From: Burkholderia glumae LMG 2196 = ATCC 33617
GTDB lineage: Bacteria; Pseudomonadota; Gammaproteobacteria; Burkholderiales; Burkholderiaceae
Assembly (NCBI RefSeq): GCF_000960995.1
Contig: NZ_CP009435.1
Coordinates: forward strand, 62,001 to 126,000
Direction of reading: 5' to 3'
DNA length: 64,000 nt
Part shown: piece by piece, positions 8,146 through 16,288 of the stretch
Numbering within the stretch: position 1 is the stretch's first letter
Layout: each line of letters opens with the position of its first letter
Notes under the pieces: model-generated
Database searches by the model: none
What the model saw: only the letters and a program-made list of their open reading frames with translations
Told to the model about the DNA's origin: nothing
Program-made: the position numbers and the translations under genes

Positions 8146-8727
8146 TCAGTGCGCTGCCTTGCTCGCGTCGAGCGCGAGGTTCAGTTCCAGCACGTTCACG
8201 CGCGGCTCGCCGAACACGCCGAACTGGCGGCCCCGCGTATGGGCGTCGACCAGCTGGCGCACCGCGTCGGCCGACATCGCCCGCGCCTTCGCGACGCGCG
8301 CGATCTGGTAGTCCGCCGCGGCGGGGCTGATCTCCGGATCGAGGCCGCTGCCCGAGGCGGTCACGAGGTCCACCGGCACCGGCTGCGAGAGATCGGTGCC
8401 GGCGGCCTTCAGCGCGTCGAGCCTGCCCTTGACCTGGTCGGCCAGCGCCGGGTTGGTCGGGCCGAGGTTCGAGGCGCTCGAACCCTGCCCGTTGTACGGC
8501 ATTGGGCTGGTGGCCGAGAGCCGGCCCCAGAAGTATTGCGGCGCGTCGAACGGCTGGCCGATCAGCGCCGAGCCGACCACCTTGCCGTTCAGCTCGATCA
8601 GGCTGCCGCCCGCCTGCGACGGGAACACGGCCGAGCCGAACGCGGTCATCACCGCCGGATACGCGAGCCCCGTGACGGCGACCAGCACCGTGAACAGGAC
8701 GAGGAGCGGACGAATCAGGGTCTTCAT
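8146..8727 (-). CDS. kdpC: KdpC subunit of the potassium-transporting ATPase
   Basis: The 193-residue protein has a single N-terminal transmembrane helix (LLVLFTVLVAVTGLAYPAVM) and a periplasmic domain with the KdpC signatures SGSGLDPEISPAAADYQIARVAKAR and GVFGEPRVNVLELNLALD. KdpC stabilises the KdpFABC complex and couples KdpA to KdpB. The ATG at 8727 follows kdpB by 13 bases. Full length for the family, with no anomalies seen. Confidence 0.97.
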   Translation of the reverse strand: MKTLIRPLLVLFTVLVAVTGLAYPAVMTAFGSAVFPSQAGGSLIELNGKVVGSALIGQPFDAPQYFWGRLSATSPMPYNGQGSSASNLGPTNPALADQVKGRLDALKAAGTDLSQPVPVDLVTASGSGLDPEISPAAADYQIARVAKARAMSADAVRQLVDAHTRGRQFGVFGEPRVNVLELNLALDASKAAH

Positions 8728-8740
8728 GACGAACCTTCCT

Positions 8741-10825
8741 TTATACCCAGCCGAGGGCGGCCAGCACGATATCGATCAGCTTGATGCCGACGAACGGCAC
8801 CAGGATCCCGCCGAGCCCGTAGACCAGCAGGTTGCGGCGCAGCAGCGTGGCCGCGCCGAGCGCGCGGTAGCGCACGCCCTTGAGCGCGAGCGGAATCAGC
8901 AGCACGATGATCAGCGCGTTGAAGATCACCGCGGACATGATCGCCGAGGCCGGCGTGGCCAGGTGCATCACGTTCAGCGCGTCGAGCTGCGGATAGGTGG
9001 TGGCGAACGCGGCCGGAATGATCGCGAAATACTTGGCGACGTCGTTGGCGATCGAGAACGTCGTCAGCGAGCCGCGCGTCATCAGCATCTGCTTGCCGAT
9101 CTCGACGATCTCGATCAGCTTGGTCGGATTCGAATCGAGGTCGACCATGTTGCCGGCCTCCTTGGCCGCCTGCGTGCCGGTGTTCATGGCCACCGCGACA
9201 TCGGCCTGGGCCAGCGCCGGGGCATCGTTGGTGCCGTCGCCCGTCATCGCCACGAGCCGCCCGGCCGACTGGTGCTCGCGAATCGTCGCGAGCTTGGTCT
9301 CGGGGGTGGCCTCGGCGAGGAAGTCGTCGACGCCGGCCTCGGCCGCGATCGCGGCGGCGGTGAGCCGGTTGTCGCCCGTCACCATCACGGTCTTGATGCC
9401 CATCTTGCGCAGCTCGGCAAAGCGCTCCTTGATGCCGCCCTTGACGATGTCCTTCAGCTCGATCACGCCGAGCACGCGCGTGGCGTCGCCGTGCCGCTCG
9501 GCCACCACCAGCGGGGTGCTGCCGCGCCGCGCGATGTCGTCCACGGCGCGCCGCACGTCCTCGGGGAAGCGCGCGCCATGCGCCTCGACGTACTGGCGGA
9601 TCGCATCGGCCGCGCCCTTGCGGATCTCGCGCTCGGGCAGGTCCACGCCGCTCATGCGGGTCTGCGCCGAGAAGCCGATGAAGGTGGCGCGCAGCGCGGC
9701 CATGTCGCGCTGGCGCAGGTTGAAGCGCGTCTTGGCCAGCACCACGATGCTGCGGCCTTCCGGGGTCTCGTCGGCCAGCGAGGCGAGCTGCGCGGCGTCG
9801 GCCAGCGTTTCCTCGGCTACGCCGGCGGCCGGCACGAATTCGGAGGCCTGGCGGTTGCCGAGCGTGATGGTGCCGGTCTTGTCGAGCAGCAGCACGTCGA
9901 CGTCGCCGGCCGCCTCGACCGCGCGGCCCGAGGTGGCGATCACGTTGGCCTGCATCATGCGGCTCATGCCGGCCACGCCGATCGCCGAGAGCAGCCCGCC
10001 GATGGTGGTCGGGATCAGGCACACCAGCAGCGCGACCAGCGCCGTGATGGTCACCACGTGGCCCGCGCCCATCGCCTGCACCGAGAAGATCGAGAACGGC
10101 AGCAGCGTGGCGGTGGCCAGCAGCATCACGATCGTCAGCGCGACCAGCAGGATGGTCAGCGCGATCTCGTTGGGGGTCTTCTGGCGCTTGGCGCCTTCCA
10201 CCATCGCGATCATCCGGTCGAGGAACGCCTCGCCCGGGTTGGCCGTGACCTTCACGACGATCCAGTCCGACAGCACGCGCGTGCCGCCCGTGACCGACGA
10301 GAAATCGCCGCCCGATTCGCGGATCACCGGCGCCGATTCGCCCGTGATCGCCGATTCGTCGACCGAGGCGACGCCGTCCACCACCTCGCCGTCGGCCGGG
10401 ATCGTGTCGCCGGCCTCGACCAGCACCACGTCGCCGCGGCGCAGGTCGCTGGCCGTGGTGACGCGCACCGGCGCGTCCCGACGCGGCTCGCCGAGCTTCT
10501 TGGCCATCACGTCCTTCTTCGCGCTGCGCAGCGAGGCGGCCTGGGCCTTCGAGCGGCCCTCGGCGAGCGCCTCGGCGAAGTTGGCGAACAGCACCGTGAA
10601 CCAGAGCCAGAGCGTGACCGCGAGGATGAAGCCGGCCGGCGCCTCGGCCTGGCCGGCGAGCGCGGCGATCCAGAGGATGGTGGTGAGCACGCTGCCGACG
10701 TAGACGCAGAACATCACCGGATTGCGGAACTGCGTGCGCGGCGTGAGTTTCTTGAACGATTCGACGATCGCCGGGCGCACCAGCGCCGGGTCGAACATCG
10801 ATCGCGTTGCGGAATGTTGATTCAT
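8741..10825 (-). CDS. kdpB: KdpB catalytic P-type ATPase subunit
   Basis: This is a P1A-type ATPase of 694 residues that hydrolyses ATP to drive potassium uptake through KdpA. The actuator loop TGES is at 161-164 and the phosphorylation motif DKTGTI has Asp315. The nucleotide-binding KGAADAI and the hinge MTGDGTNDAPALAQADVAVAMNTG are intact. The conserved cytoplasmic Ser of the TGES loop, phosphorylated in E. coli KdpB, is present. ATG 10825 (MNQHSATRSMFDP) is preferred over an in-frame ATG at 10843 because GAGG sits six bases upstream of it. It follows kdpA after a 98-base gap and is followed closely by kdpC. Confidence 0.97.
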   Translation of the reverse strand: MNQHSATRSMFDPALVRPAIVESFKKLTPRTQFRNPVMFCVYVGSVLTTILWIAALAGQAEAPAGFILAVTLWLWFTVLFANFAEALAEGRSKAQAASLRSAKKDVMAKKLGEPRRDAPVRVTTASDLRRGDVVLVEAGDTIPADGEVVDGVASVDESAITGESAPVIRESGGDFSSVTGGTRVLSDWIVVKVTANPGEAFLDRMIAMVEGAKRQKTPNEIALTILLVALTIVMLLATATLLPFSIFSVQAMGAGHVVTITALVALLVCLIPTTIGGLLSAIGVAGMSRMMQANVIATSGRAVEAAGDVDVLLLDKTGTITLGNRQASEFVPAAGVAEETLADAAQLASLADETPEGRSIVVLAKTRFNLRQRDMAALRATFIGFSAQTRMSGVDLPEREIRKGAADAIRQYVEAHGARFPEDVRRAVDDIARRGSTPLVVAERHGDATRVLGVIELKDIVKGGIKERFAELRKMGIKTVMVTGDNRLTAAAIAAEAGVDDFLAEATPETKLATIREHQSAGRLVAMTGDGTNDAPALAQADVAVAMNTGTQAAKEAGNMVDLDSNPTKLIEIVEIGKQMLMTRGSLTTFSIANDVAKYFAIIPAAFATTYPQLDALNVMHLATPASAIMSAVIFNALIIVLLIPLALKGVRYRALGAATLLRRNLLVYGLGGILVPFVGIKLIDIVLAALGWV

Positions 10826-10923
10826 TGTGATCCTCGATGGCATCGCGAACGATGCGCGGATACCGTATTCCCGTTACCTGTGTGGCTGGGCCTGGCGCGC
10901 TCGCGCGGCCCGGCCCGGATCGA

Positions 10924-12732
10924 TCAGTGCGCGTTGGCGAACAGCATCAGGTGCTCCACGCCGGGGCCGAGCGCGAGCGCCGGCATGTAGGTGAGCGCGC
11001 CCACCAGCAGCACCGAGCCGAGCAGCAGCACCACGAACAGCGGCCCGTGGGTGGGCAGCGTGCCGCTGGTGGCGGCGATGCGCTTCTTCGCCGCCAGCGA
11101 GCCGGCGATCGCCAGCACCGGCACGATCGTGCCGAAGCGCCCGAACCACATCGCGATCGCGGTCAGCCAGTTGTAGAACGGCGTGCTCACGGTGAGCCCG
11201 GCGAACGCGCTGCCGTTGTTGTTGGCGGCCGAGCTGAACGCGTAGAGGATCTCCGAGAAGCCGTGCGGACCGGGGTTCGCGATCCCCGCGCGGCCGGCCG
11301 CCGAGAGCACCGCGATCGAGGTGCCCACCAGCACCAGCAGCGGCGTGAGCAGCACCACGATCGACACCATCTTCATCTCGTAGGCCTCGATCTTCTTGCC
11401 GACGTATTCGGGCGTGCGGCCGATCATCAGGCCGGCCACGAACACCGCCAGCAGCGCGAACACCAGCATCCCGTAGAGCCCCGAGCCGACCCCGCCGAAG
11501 ATCACCTCGCCGAGCTGGATCAGCAGCATCGGCACCAGGCCGCCCACCGGCGTCAGCGAATCGTGCGCGCCGTCCACGGCGCCGCACGAGGCGGCGGTGG
11601 TGGCCACCACGAAGAGGCTGGTCTGGGCGATGCCGAACCGCGTCTCCTTGCCCTCCATGTTGCCGCCCGCCTGCTGCGCGCTCGCGCCCTGGTCGACGTG
11701 CAGCGCCGCGAACACCGGGCTCGCGCGCTGCTCGGCGCCCATCTCGACGCCGACCGCCACCACGAACGCCAGCGTCATCGCCGCGAGCACGGCGATGCCC
11801 TGGCGCCGGTCGCCGATCATGCGGCCGAACACGAGACAGAGCGCGGCAGGCAGGATCAGGATCGACAGCGTCTCGATGAAGTTCGCGAACGGCGTCGGGT
11901 TCTCGTAGGGATGCGCGGAGTTGCCGTTGAAGAAGCCGCCGCCGTTGGTGCCGAGCATCTTGATCGCCTCCTGCGAGGCGACCGGGCCCATCGCGATGGT
12001 CTGCGAGGTGAGCGGCGTGGCGACCGTCACCGGATTGCCCTTGGCATCCTTGAGCGGGTTGCCCTGCGCGTCGAGCTTCGGCGCCGCGTAGCTGGAGGCC
12101 TGCAGCGTCGGCACGTCGGTGTAGGCGCGGAAGTTCTGGATCACGCCCTGGCTCATCAGCAGCGCGGCGACGAGCACCGACATCGGCAGCAGCACGTAGA
12201 GCGTCACGCGCGTGATGTCGACCCAGAAGTTGCCGATGGTCTTGGCCGTGTGGCGCGCGAAGCCGCGGATCAGCGCGATCACGACCACGATGCCGGTGGC
12301 CGCCGACAGGAAGTTCTGCACGGTCAGGCCCAGCATCTGCGTCAGATAGCTGACCGTCTGCTCGGGCGAATAGTCCTGCCAGTTGGTGTTGGTGACGAAG
12401 CTGACCGCCGTGTTGAAGGCGCCGTCCACCGTCATCGCCGGGAACTGCTGCGGGTTGCCCGGCAGCCATTGCTGGATGCGCAGCAACAGATAGAGGAAGA
12501 ACATGCCGAGCACGTTGAACGCGATGGTGGCCAGCGCGTAGTGCTTCCACGACATCTCCGCGCCCGGGTCCACGCCGGCCACGCGGTACAGCGCGCGCTC
12601 GAGCGGGCCGAACACGCGCACCACGCGCGACGAGCCGTCCATCACGCGGCTCAGGTAGCCGGCCACCGGCACGGCAAGCGCCAGCAGCACGGCGATGAAG
12701 ATTCCCGCCTGCAACAGGTTGTTCGCGTTCAT
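10924..12732 (-). CDS. kdpA: KdpA potassium-translocating channel subunit
   Basis: The 602-residue channel-like subunit belongs to the superfamily of potassium transporters and holds the selectivity filter. Visible family blocks include NTAVSFVTNTNWQDYSPE, MLGTNGGGFFNGNSAHPYENP, GGVGSGLYGMLVFALLAVF, and AFSSAANNNGSAFAGL. About ten hydrophobic helices are evident. The ATG at 12732 overlaps the kdpF stop in a TCAT/ATGA junction, so the two are translationally coupled. It works with KdpB, KdpC and KdpF at the inner membrane during potassium limitation. Confidence 0.97.
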   Translation of the reverse strand: MNANNLLQAGIFIAVLLALAVPVAGYLSRVMDGSSRVVRVFGPLERALYRVAGVDPGAEMSWKHYALATIAFNVLGMFFLYLLLRIQQWLPGNPQQFPAMTVDGAFNTAVSFVTNTNWQDYSPEQTVSYLTQMLGLTVQNFLSAATGIVVVIALIRGFARHTAKTIGNFWVDITRVTLYVLLPMSVLVAALLMSQGVIQNFRAYTDVPTLQASSYAAPKLDAQGNPLKDAKGNPVTVATPLTSQTIAMGPVASQEAIKMLGTNGGGFFNGNSAHPYENPTPFANFIETLSILILPAALCLVFGRMIGDRRQGIAVLAAMTLAFVVAVGVEMGAEQRASPVFAALHVDQGASAQQAGGNMEGKETRFGIAQTSLFVVATTAASCGAVDGAHDSLTPVGGLVPMLLIQLGEVIFGGVGSGLYGMLVFALLAVFVAGLMIGRTPEYVGKKIEAYEMKMVSIVVLLTPLLVLVGTSIAVLSAAGRAGIANPGPHGFSEILYAFSSAANNNGSAFAGLTVSTPFYNWLTAIAMWFGRFGTIVPVLAIAGSLAAKKRIAATSGTLPTHGPLFVVLLLGSVLLVGALTYMPALALGPGVEHLMLFANAH

Positions 12733-12821
12733 TCGATGTCCTCCGCGCGCAGCAGCGCGTAGACCAGATATGCGAACAACAGCGCGGAAGCGAGCCCCGC
12801 GAGCCAAAGCATCCAGTTCAT
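12729..12821 (-). CDS. kdpF: KdpF small membrane subunit
   Basis: This 30-residue single-helix protein (MNWMLWLAGLASALLFAYLV, then YALLRAEDIE) has the size and the ending typical of KdpF, the lipid-like stabilising subunit of the Kdp pump. It overlaps kdpA by four bases at its stop, and its own start overlaps the stop of an upstream 35-residue ORF. Its position directly before kdpA and its composition make the call strong despite its size. Confidence 0.9.
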   Translation of the reverse strand: MNWMLWLAGLASALLFAYLVYALLRAEDIE

Positions 12822-12925
12822 GACCGCCCCCCGCGACCCATTTGCGAGAGCTTGTCGCACCCCGCGACCAGCGCGACGATCAGCACCGTGAAGAGTGCCA
12901 GACCGCCTACATACAGCGCATCCAT
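12818..12925 (-). CDS. 35-residue membrane micro-ORF leading the kdp operon
   Basis: The reading frame starts ATG at 12925 and encodes MDALYVGGLALFTVLIVALV followed by AGCDKLSQMGRGGRS. It has one predicted transmembrane helix (residues about 4-22), then a short charged tail with one Cys. GGAGA lies about nine bases upstream, and the stop overlaps the kdpF start (ATGA), so it looks translated and coupled to kdpF. Comparable tiny hydrophobic ORFs precede kdpF in some proteobacteria, but I do not recognise a named family. It may be an extra Kdp subunit, a leader peptide for coupling, or a KdpD-interacting peptide; none is shown by the sequence. Confidence 0.65.
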   Translation of the reverse strand: MDALYVGGLALFTVLIVALVAGCDKLSQMGRGGRS

Positions 12926-12999
12926 TATTGTGTTCTCCGTGTTCCTGTTCGAACGGATGCAACGTTATGGGAACGCGCGTAAAGGGCAGGTCAAAGCTC

Positions 13000-13028
13000 G
13001 GGCGGGGGGTGTAAAAAACGCGTAAACA
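13000..13028 (-). promoter_or_regulatory. KdpE operator of the kdp promoter
   Basis: The minus strand reads TTTACGCGTTTTTTACACC, followed by a C-run and CGCCCG. This is two T-rich half-sites in tandem, very close to the KdpE site I recall from the E. coli kdp promoter (TTTATAC, T-run, TTTACACCCC, GCCCG). It lies about 75 bases upstream of the first kdp ORF. A TTGACC hexamer follows at 12989-12994, but a well-spaced -10 was not identified. Confidence 0.7.
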
Positions 13029-13043
13029 CGGCGCCGCGAACGA

Positions 13044-13071
13044 ACACGGCGGCGCCGCAGCGCCGCCGTGT
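13044..13071 (-). terminator. GC-rich inverted repeat after the quinone oxidoreductase gene
   Basis: An 11-base arm (ACACGGCGGCG) pairs with its complement across a six-base loop, 25 bases past the stop of the minus-strand oxidoreductase gene. No T-run follows, so termination is only a guess. Confidence 0.35.
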
Positions 13072-13096
13072 CGAGCCGGATGCCGGGTGCCGGTGC

Positions 13097-14071
13097 TTAC
13101 GGCAGCAGGATCGTCGAGCCGGTGGTGCGGCGCGCCTCGAGGTCGCGATGGGCGTCGGCCACGCGTTCGAGCGGATAGCGCTGGCGGATGCTGGTCTTCA
13201 CCTGGCCCGAGGCGACCGCCTCGAACAGCTCGGCCGCGCCGCGTTCGAGGTCCTCGCGCTTGGCGATGTAGCTGAACAAGGTCGGCCGCGTGAAGAACAG
13301 CGAGCCGCGCGAGGACAACTCCTTCGAGTCGATCGCCGGCAGCGGCCCGGACGCGTTGCCGAAGCTGACGAACAGGCCGAGCGGCGCAAGGCAGTCGAGC
13401 GAGCCGATGTAGGTGTCCTTGCCGATCGAGTCGTACACGACGGGCACGCCCGCGCCGTTCGTGATCGCCTTCACGCGCTCGGTGAAATTCTCGCGCGTGT
13501 AGACGATCGCGTGATCGCAGCCGTGCGCCTTCGCCAGCTCGGCCTTCTCGTCGGAGCCGACCGTGCCGATCACCGTCGCGCCGAGCGCCTTCGCCCACTG
13601 GCAGGCCAGCAGCCCCACGCCGCCCGCGGCTGCATGGATCAGGATCGTGTCGCCGGCCTTGACCGGATAGGTACGGCGCAGCAGATATTGCACGGTGAGG
13701 CCCTGCAGCATGATCGAGGCGGCGTCTTCGTAGCCGATCGCATCGGGCAGCCTGACGAGCTTGTCGGCCGGCAGCACGCGCTCCTCGGCATACGAGCCGG
13801 GCGGCACGCCGGTGTAGGCGACGCGGTCGCCCGCCTTCAGCGCCGTGACGCCCTCGCCCACCTCCACCACCTCGCCCGCGCCTTCCTGGCCGAGCCCGCC
13901 GGGCAGCGGCTGCGGATAGAGCCCGTTGCGAAAATAGACGTCGATGTAGTTGAGGCCCACCGCGTGGTGCTTCACGCGCACTTCGCCGGCCTTCGGCTCG
14001 GCGGCCTCGACGTCGACCCATTTCATCACTTCCGGGCCGCCCGGCTGGTCGTAACGGATTGCTTTCGGCAT
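13097..14071 (-). CDS. zinc-independent quinone oxidoreductase (QOR family, NADPH-dependent)
   Basis: The 324-residue protein belongs to the medium-chain dehydrogenase/reductase superfamily. It has the GroES-like N-terminal half (MPKAIRYDQPGGPEVMKWVD; GLNYIDVYFRNGLYP) and a Rossmann domain with AAAGGVGLLACQWAKALGA. The quinone oxidoreductase signature region HAAAGGVG is present, and zinc-binding cysteines are absent, as expected for QOR proteins, which reduce quinones by one electron using NADPH. AGGAG lies eight bases before ATG 14071. It is monocistronic on the minus strand, upstream of the kdp promoter region. The physiological quinone is unknown. Confidence 0.9.
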   Translation of the reverse strand: MPKAIRYDQPGGPEVMKWVDVEAAEPKAGEVRVKHHAVGLNYIDVYFRNGLYPQPLPGGLGQEGAGEVVEVGEGVTALKAGDRVAYTGVPPGSYAEERVLPADKLVRLPDAIGYEDAASIMLQGLTVQYLLRRTYPVKAGDTILIHAAAGGVGLLACQWAKALGATVIGTVGSDEKAELAKAHGCDHAIVYTRENFTERVKAITNGAGVPVVYDSIGKDTYIGSLDCLAPLGLFVSFGNASGPLPAIDSKELSSRGSLFFTRPTLFSYIAKREDLERGAAELFEAVASGQVKTSIRQRYPLERVADAHRDLEARRTTGSTILLP

Positions 14072-14330
14072 GCGTCCTGCTCCTGGTTGGAGATAAGGGG
14101 AATCGGCCGTCTGGCCGCTCGGACGAGGATTCTCGCTCGTCGGAAGACATTCTGCTGACACATACCGTGGCGAGACACGGCGCGACGCCTCACGCAGCAG
14201 ATAACAAAATGATTATTCGGCTTGGTTGCTCAAGATCTGTCTGCGCGCGCCGATATGAATGAGCCGGCCTACTTCGGCCGGCGCGATAGCAAACGTGCAG
14301 TCCAAAAAATTTCAACAAAGGATCCGAGTC

Positions 14331-14732
14331 ATGCGTATTTCCGTTGTCGCAACCCTCCTGCTTGCCCTTGCGTCCACCGCGCACGCCGCCACGTCCGTCA
14401 CGGTCGACGGGCGGTCGAATTGCATCCAGAGCGCGCTCTCGCCAGGCGCCGCCCCCTATGGAACCGCTGCGACGTTTCAACTCGCGCCGGGCCGGTACGT
14501 GATGTCGCTCTCGGCGAACAACATGTCCTGCTCGCCCGGTGGCTGTGCGATCACCAGCGTGACCGTGCAGGGCGGCGTCCTGACTGCGAAATGGGGCGTG
14601 CCGGTGAGCGCGCAGCCGATCATCGTGGACGTCGGCGGCAGCAGCGCTGCAACCTTGTACGGGTATGTCTCGGACGACATCTGCTCGGACAACGGCGGCC
14701 AAGCCACGCTGCTGATCCAGCAAGTGTACTAA
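14331..14732 (+). CDS. small secreted four-cysteine protein of unknown function
   Basis: The 133-residue product starts with a clear Sec signal peptide (MRISVVATLLLALASTAHA, likely cut before ATSVTV). The mature part of about 114 residues is rich in Gly, Ser, Val and Ala, almost free of charged residues and has four cysteines (NCIQ, MSC, GGC, DIC), suggesting two disulfides in a beta-sandwich. AAGGATC lies ten bases before the ATG. The C-terminal stretch LYGYVSDDICSDNGGQATLL loosely resembles the calcium/sugar loop of LecA-type (PA-IL) lectins (Tyr, Asp, Asn, Gly), but this is weak. The gene stands alone, with a GC hairpin in its leader and an inverted repeat shared with mgsA after its stop. 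Function is unknown. Confidence 0.75.
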   Translation: MRISVVATLLLALASTAHAATSVTVDGRSNCIQSALSPGAAPYGTAATFQLAPGRYVMSLSANNMSCSPGGCAITSVTVQGGVLTAKWGVPVSAQPIIVDVGGSSAATLYGYVSDDICSDNGGQATLLIQQVY

Positions 14733-14743
14733 TCGGGAGCGGC

Positions 14744-14770
14744 ATGCGCCGGGCCCCACGCCCGGCGCAT
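14744..14770. terminator. shared inverted repeat between convergent genes
   Basis: Ten-base arms (ATGCGCCGGG and CCCGGCGCAT) flank a seven-base loop between the secreted-protein stop and the mgsA stop. No T-run is present on either side; it is a candidate bidirectional terminator by position and symmetry. Confidence 0.5.
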
Positions 14771-14772
14771 CC

Positions 14773-15156
14773 TTACCCCAGCCGCCTCACCAGATCGTCG
14801 AGCAGCACGCGCGCGGTCGCAACGTTGGTGGCCACCGGCACGTCGTGGACGTCGCAGACGCGCACCAGCGCGTTGATGTCGGGGTCGTGCGGCTGCGCCG
14901 TCATCGGGTCGCGCAGGAACACCACCAGCTGGACGCGGCCCGAGGCCAGCTCGGCGCCGATCTGCTGGTCGCCGCCGAGCGGCCCCGACAGCTTGCGCTC
15001 CACCTCCAGGCCGTGCGCGCTCGCGATCCGGCCACCCGTGGTGCCGGTGGCGACCAGCTCGCAGCGCGCCAGCGTGTCGCGATAGGCGCCGGCCAGCGCG
15101 ACGATTTCGTCCTTCTTCGCATCGTGCGCGATCAGCGCAATACGGGGTGGGTTCAT
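14773..15156 (-). CDS. mgsA: methylglyoxal synthase
   Basis: The 127-residue enzyme converts dihydroxyacetone phosphate to methylglyoxal and phosphate, a bypass of lower glycolysis when sugar phosphates accumulate. Family motifs are clear: IALIAHDAKKDEIV at residues 6-19, the phosphate-binding TGTTGG (38-42), GPLGGDQQIGA with the catalytic Asp63, and DPMTAQPHDPDI. The length is slightly short of the roughly 130-150 residues common in the family. The ATG at 15156 gives MNPPRIALIAHD. It is followed by an inverted repeat. The SDR gene lies upstream on the same strand with a 130-base gap; no functional link is implied. Confidence 0.95.
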   Translation of the reverse strand: MNPPRIALIAHDAKKDEIVALAGAYRDTLARCELVATGTTGGRIASAHGLEVERKLSGPLGGDQQIGAELASGRVQLVVFLRDPMTAQPHDPDINALVRVCDVHDVPVATNVATARVLLDDLVRRLG

Positions 15157-15285
15157 GCGGGAGTGTCCTGTGAAGCAATGGGCCGGAGCCGCGCGGCGCT
15201 GGCCGCCGCCCCGGAAACGCGCCCGCCCTCGCAGCGGGCGGGCAGCCGTGCCAGTGGCCCGGACGCGTGGCCCGGGCCGGCTGGA

Positions 15286-16065
15286 TCAGAACGTGCCGGG
15301 GTAGGCGCCGCCGTCGAGCAGCCAGTTCTGGCCGGTGATGTAGCCGGCGTGCGCGCTGCAGAGAAACGCGCAGGCCGCGCCGAACTCGTCGGGCCGGCCG
15401 AGCCGGCGCGCCGGAATTTCCTGCGTGCGGCGCGCGCGCATCTCGTCGACCGGCTTGCCGGCCGCCTTCGCCGAGGCGGCCAGCGTAGTCTGGATGCGGT
15501 CGGTGTCGAACAGCCCCGGCAGCAGGTTGTTGATCGTCACGTTGTGCTCGGCCACCTTGCGCGAAAGCCCGGCGATGAAGCCCGTCAGCCCCGAGCGCGC
15601 GCCGTTGGACAGCGCCAGCACGTCGATCGGCGCCTTCACGGCCGAACTCGTGATGTTGACGATGCGCCCGAAGCGGCGCGCGATCATGCCGTCCACGGTG
15701 GCGCGGATCAGCTCGATCGGCGTGAGCATGTTCGCGTCGATCGCGCGCAGCCAGTCGTCGCGCGAGAACTCGCGGAAGTCGCCGGGGGGCGGGCCGCCCG
15801 CGTTGGTCACGAGGATGTCGGGCTGCGGGCACGCGGCGAGTGCCGCCTCGCGGCCGGCGGCCGTGGTGATGTCGCAGGCCACCGCCGTCACCTCGGCGCC
15901 GGTGGTCTGGCGGATCTGCGCCGCGGCGGCGTCGAGCGTCGCCTGCGTGCGCGCGACGATCACGAGCTTCACGCCCTCGGCCGCGAGCGCCTGCGCGCAA
16001 CCGCGTCCGAGTCCCTTGCTGGCCGCGCACACGAGCGCGGTCCGTCCTGCGATGCCGAGATCCAT
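15286..16065 (-). CDS. short-chain dehydrogenase-like protein lacking the YxxxK catalytic pair
   Basis: The 259-residue protein has an SDR Rossmann fold: MDLGIAGRTALVCAASKGLGRGCAQALA at the N-terminus, the NAG motif (ILVTNAGGPPPG) and the NITSS strand. The glycine motif is altered (AASKGLGRG instead of TGxxxGxG). Where the catalytic Tyr-x-x-x-Lys should be, the sequence is SNGAR, so both catalytic residues are replaced. This matches an SDR subgroup annotated as 3-oxoacyl-ACP reductase-like with imperfect active site; a true reductase activity should not be assumed. The ending GQNWLLDGGAYPGTF is SDR-typical. Divergent to upp, separated by about 220 bases. Confidence 0.85.
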   Translation of the reverse strand: MDLGIAGRTALVCAASKGLGRGCAQALAAEGVKLVIVARTQATLDAAAAQIRQTTGAEVTAVACDITTAAGREAALAACPQPDILVTNAGGPPPGDFREFSRDDWLRAIDANMLTPIELIRATVDGMIARRFGRIVNITSSAVKAPIDVLALSNGARSGLTGFIAGLSRKVAEHNVTINNLLPGLFDTDRIQTTLAASAKAAGKPVDEMRARRTQEIPARRLGRPDEFGAACAFLCSAHAGYITGQNWLLDGGAYPGTF

Positions 16066-16207
16066 TCGAGTCTGTCCTTGCGGTGAGCGGGCGGCCAGGC
16101 CGCACCGAAACGCGGCGCGCCGCACGGGCAAGGCCGATCCGGCCGGCCCAGGCCGCGCCCGCGCACGAAACATCGATAATATCCGGATCGCGCCCCGGCA
16201 TCTTCGG

Positions 16208-16213
16208 TAAACT
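16208..16213 (+). promoter_or_regulatory. -10 element upstream of upp
   Basis: TAAACT lies 75 bases before the upp ATG, in the divergent gap with the SDR gene. No convincing -35 was seen. Confidence 0.3.
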
Positions 16214-16288
16214 TGCGCCAATGCCGCCGCGCCCCGCAGGCGGCATGCCGAATCCGATGAATCCCTTTTCCGCCGCCCGTCGCCCCTC

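Noticed and set aside
4842..8330. 1,162-residue plus-strand frame antisense to kdpD/kdpE
   Set aside because: Composition is Arg/His/Gln/Ala noise without any motif, and it runs across several real genes and gaps.
8396..12762. Long plus-strand frames antisense to kdpB and kdpA
   Set aside because: They mirror the real genes, whose P-type ATPase and KdpA motifs are unambiguous.
14263..14282. GCCGGCC hairpin in the leader of the secreted four-cysteine protein
   Set aside because: Seven-base stem with a six-base loop and no T-run; too little to call a terminator or riboswitch.
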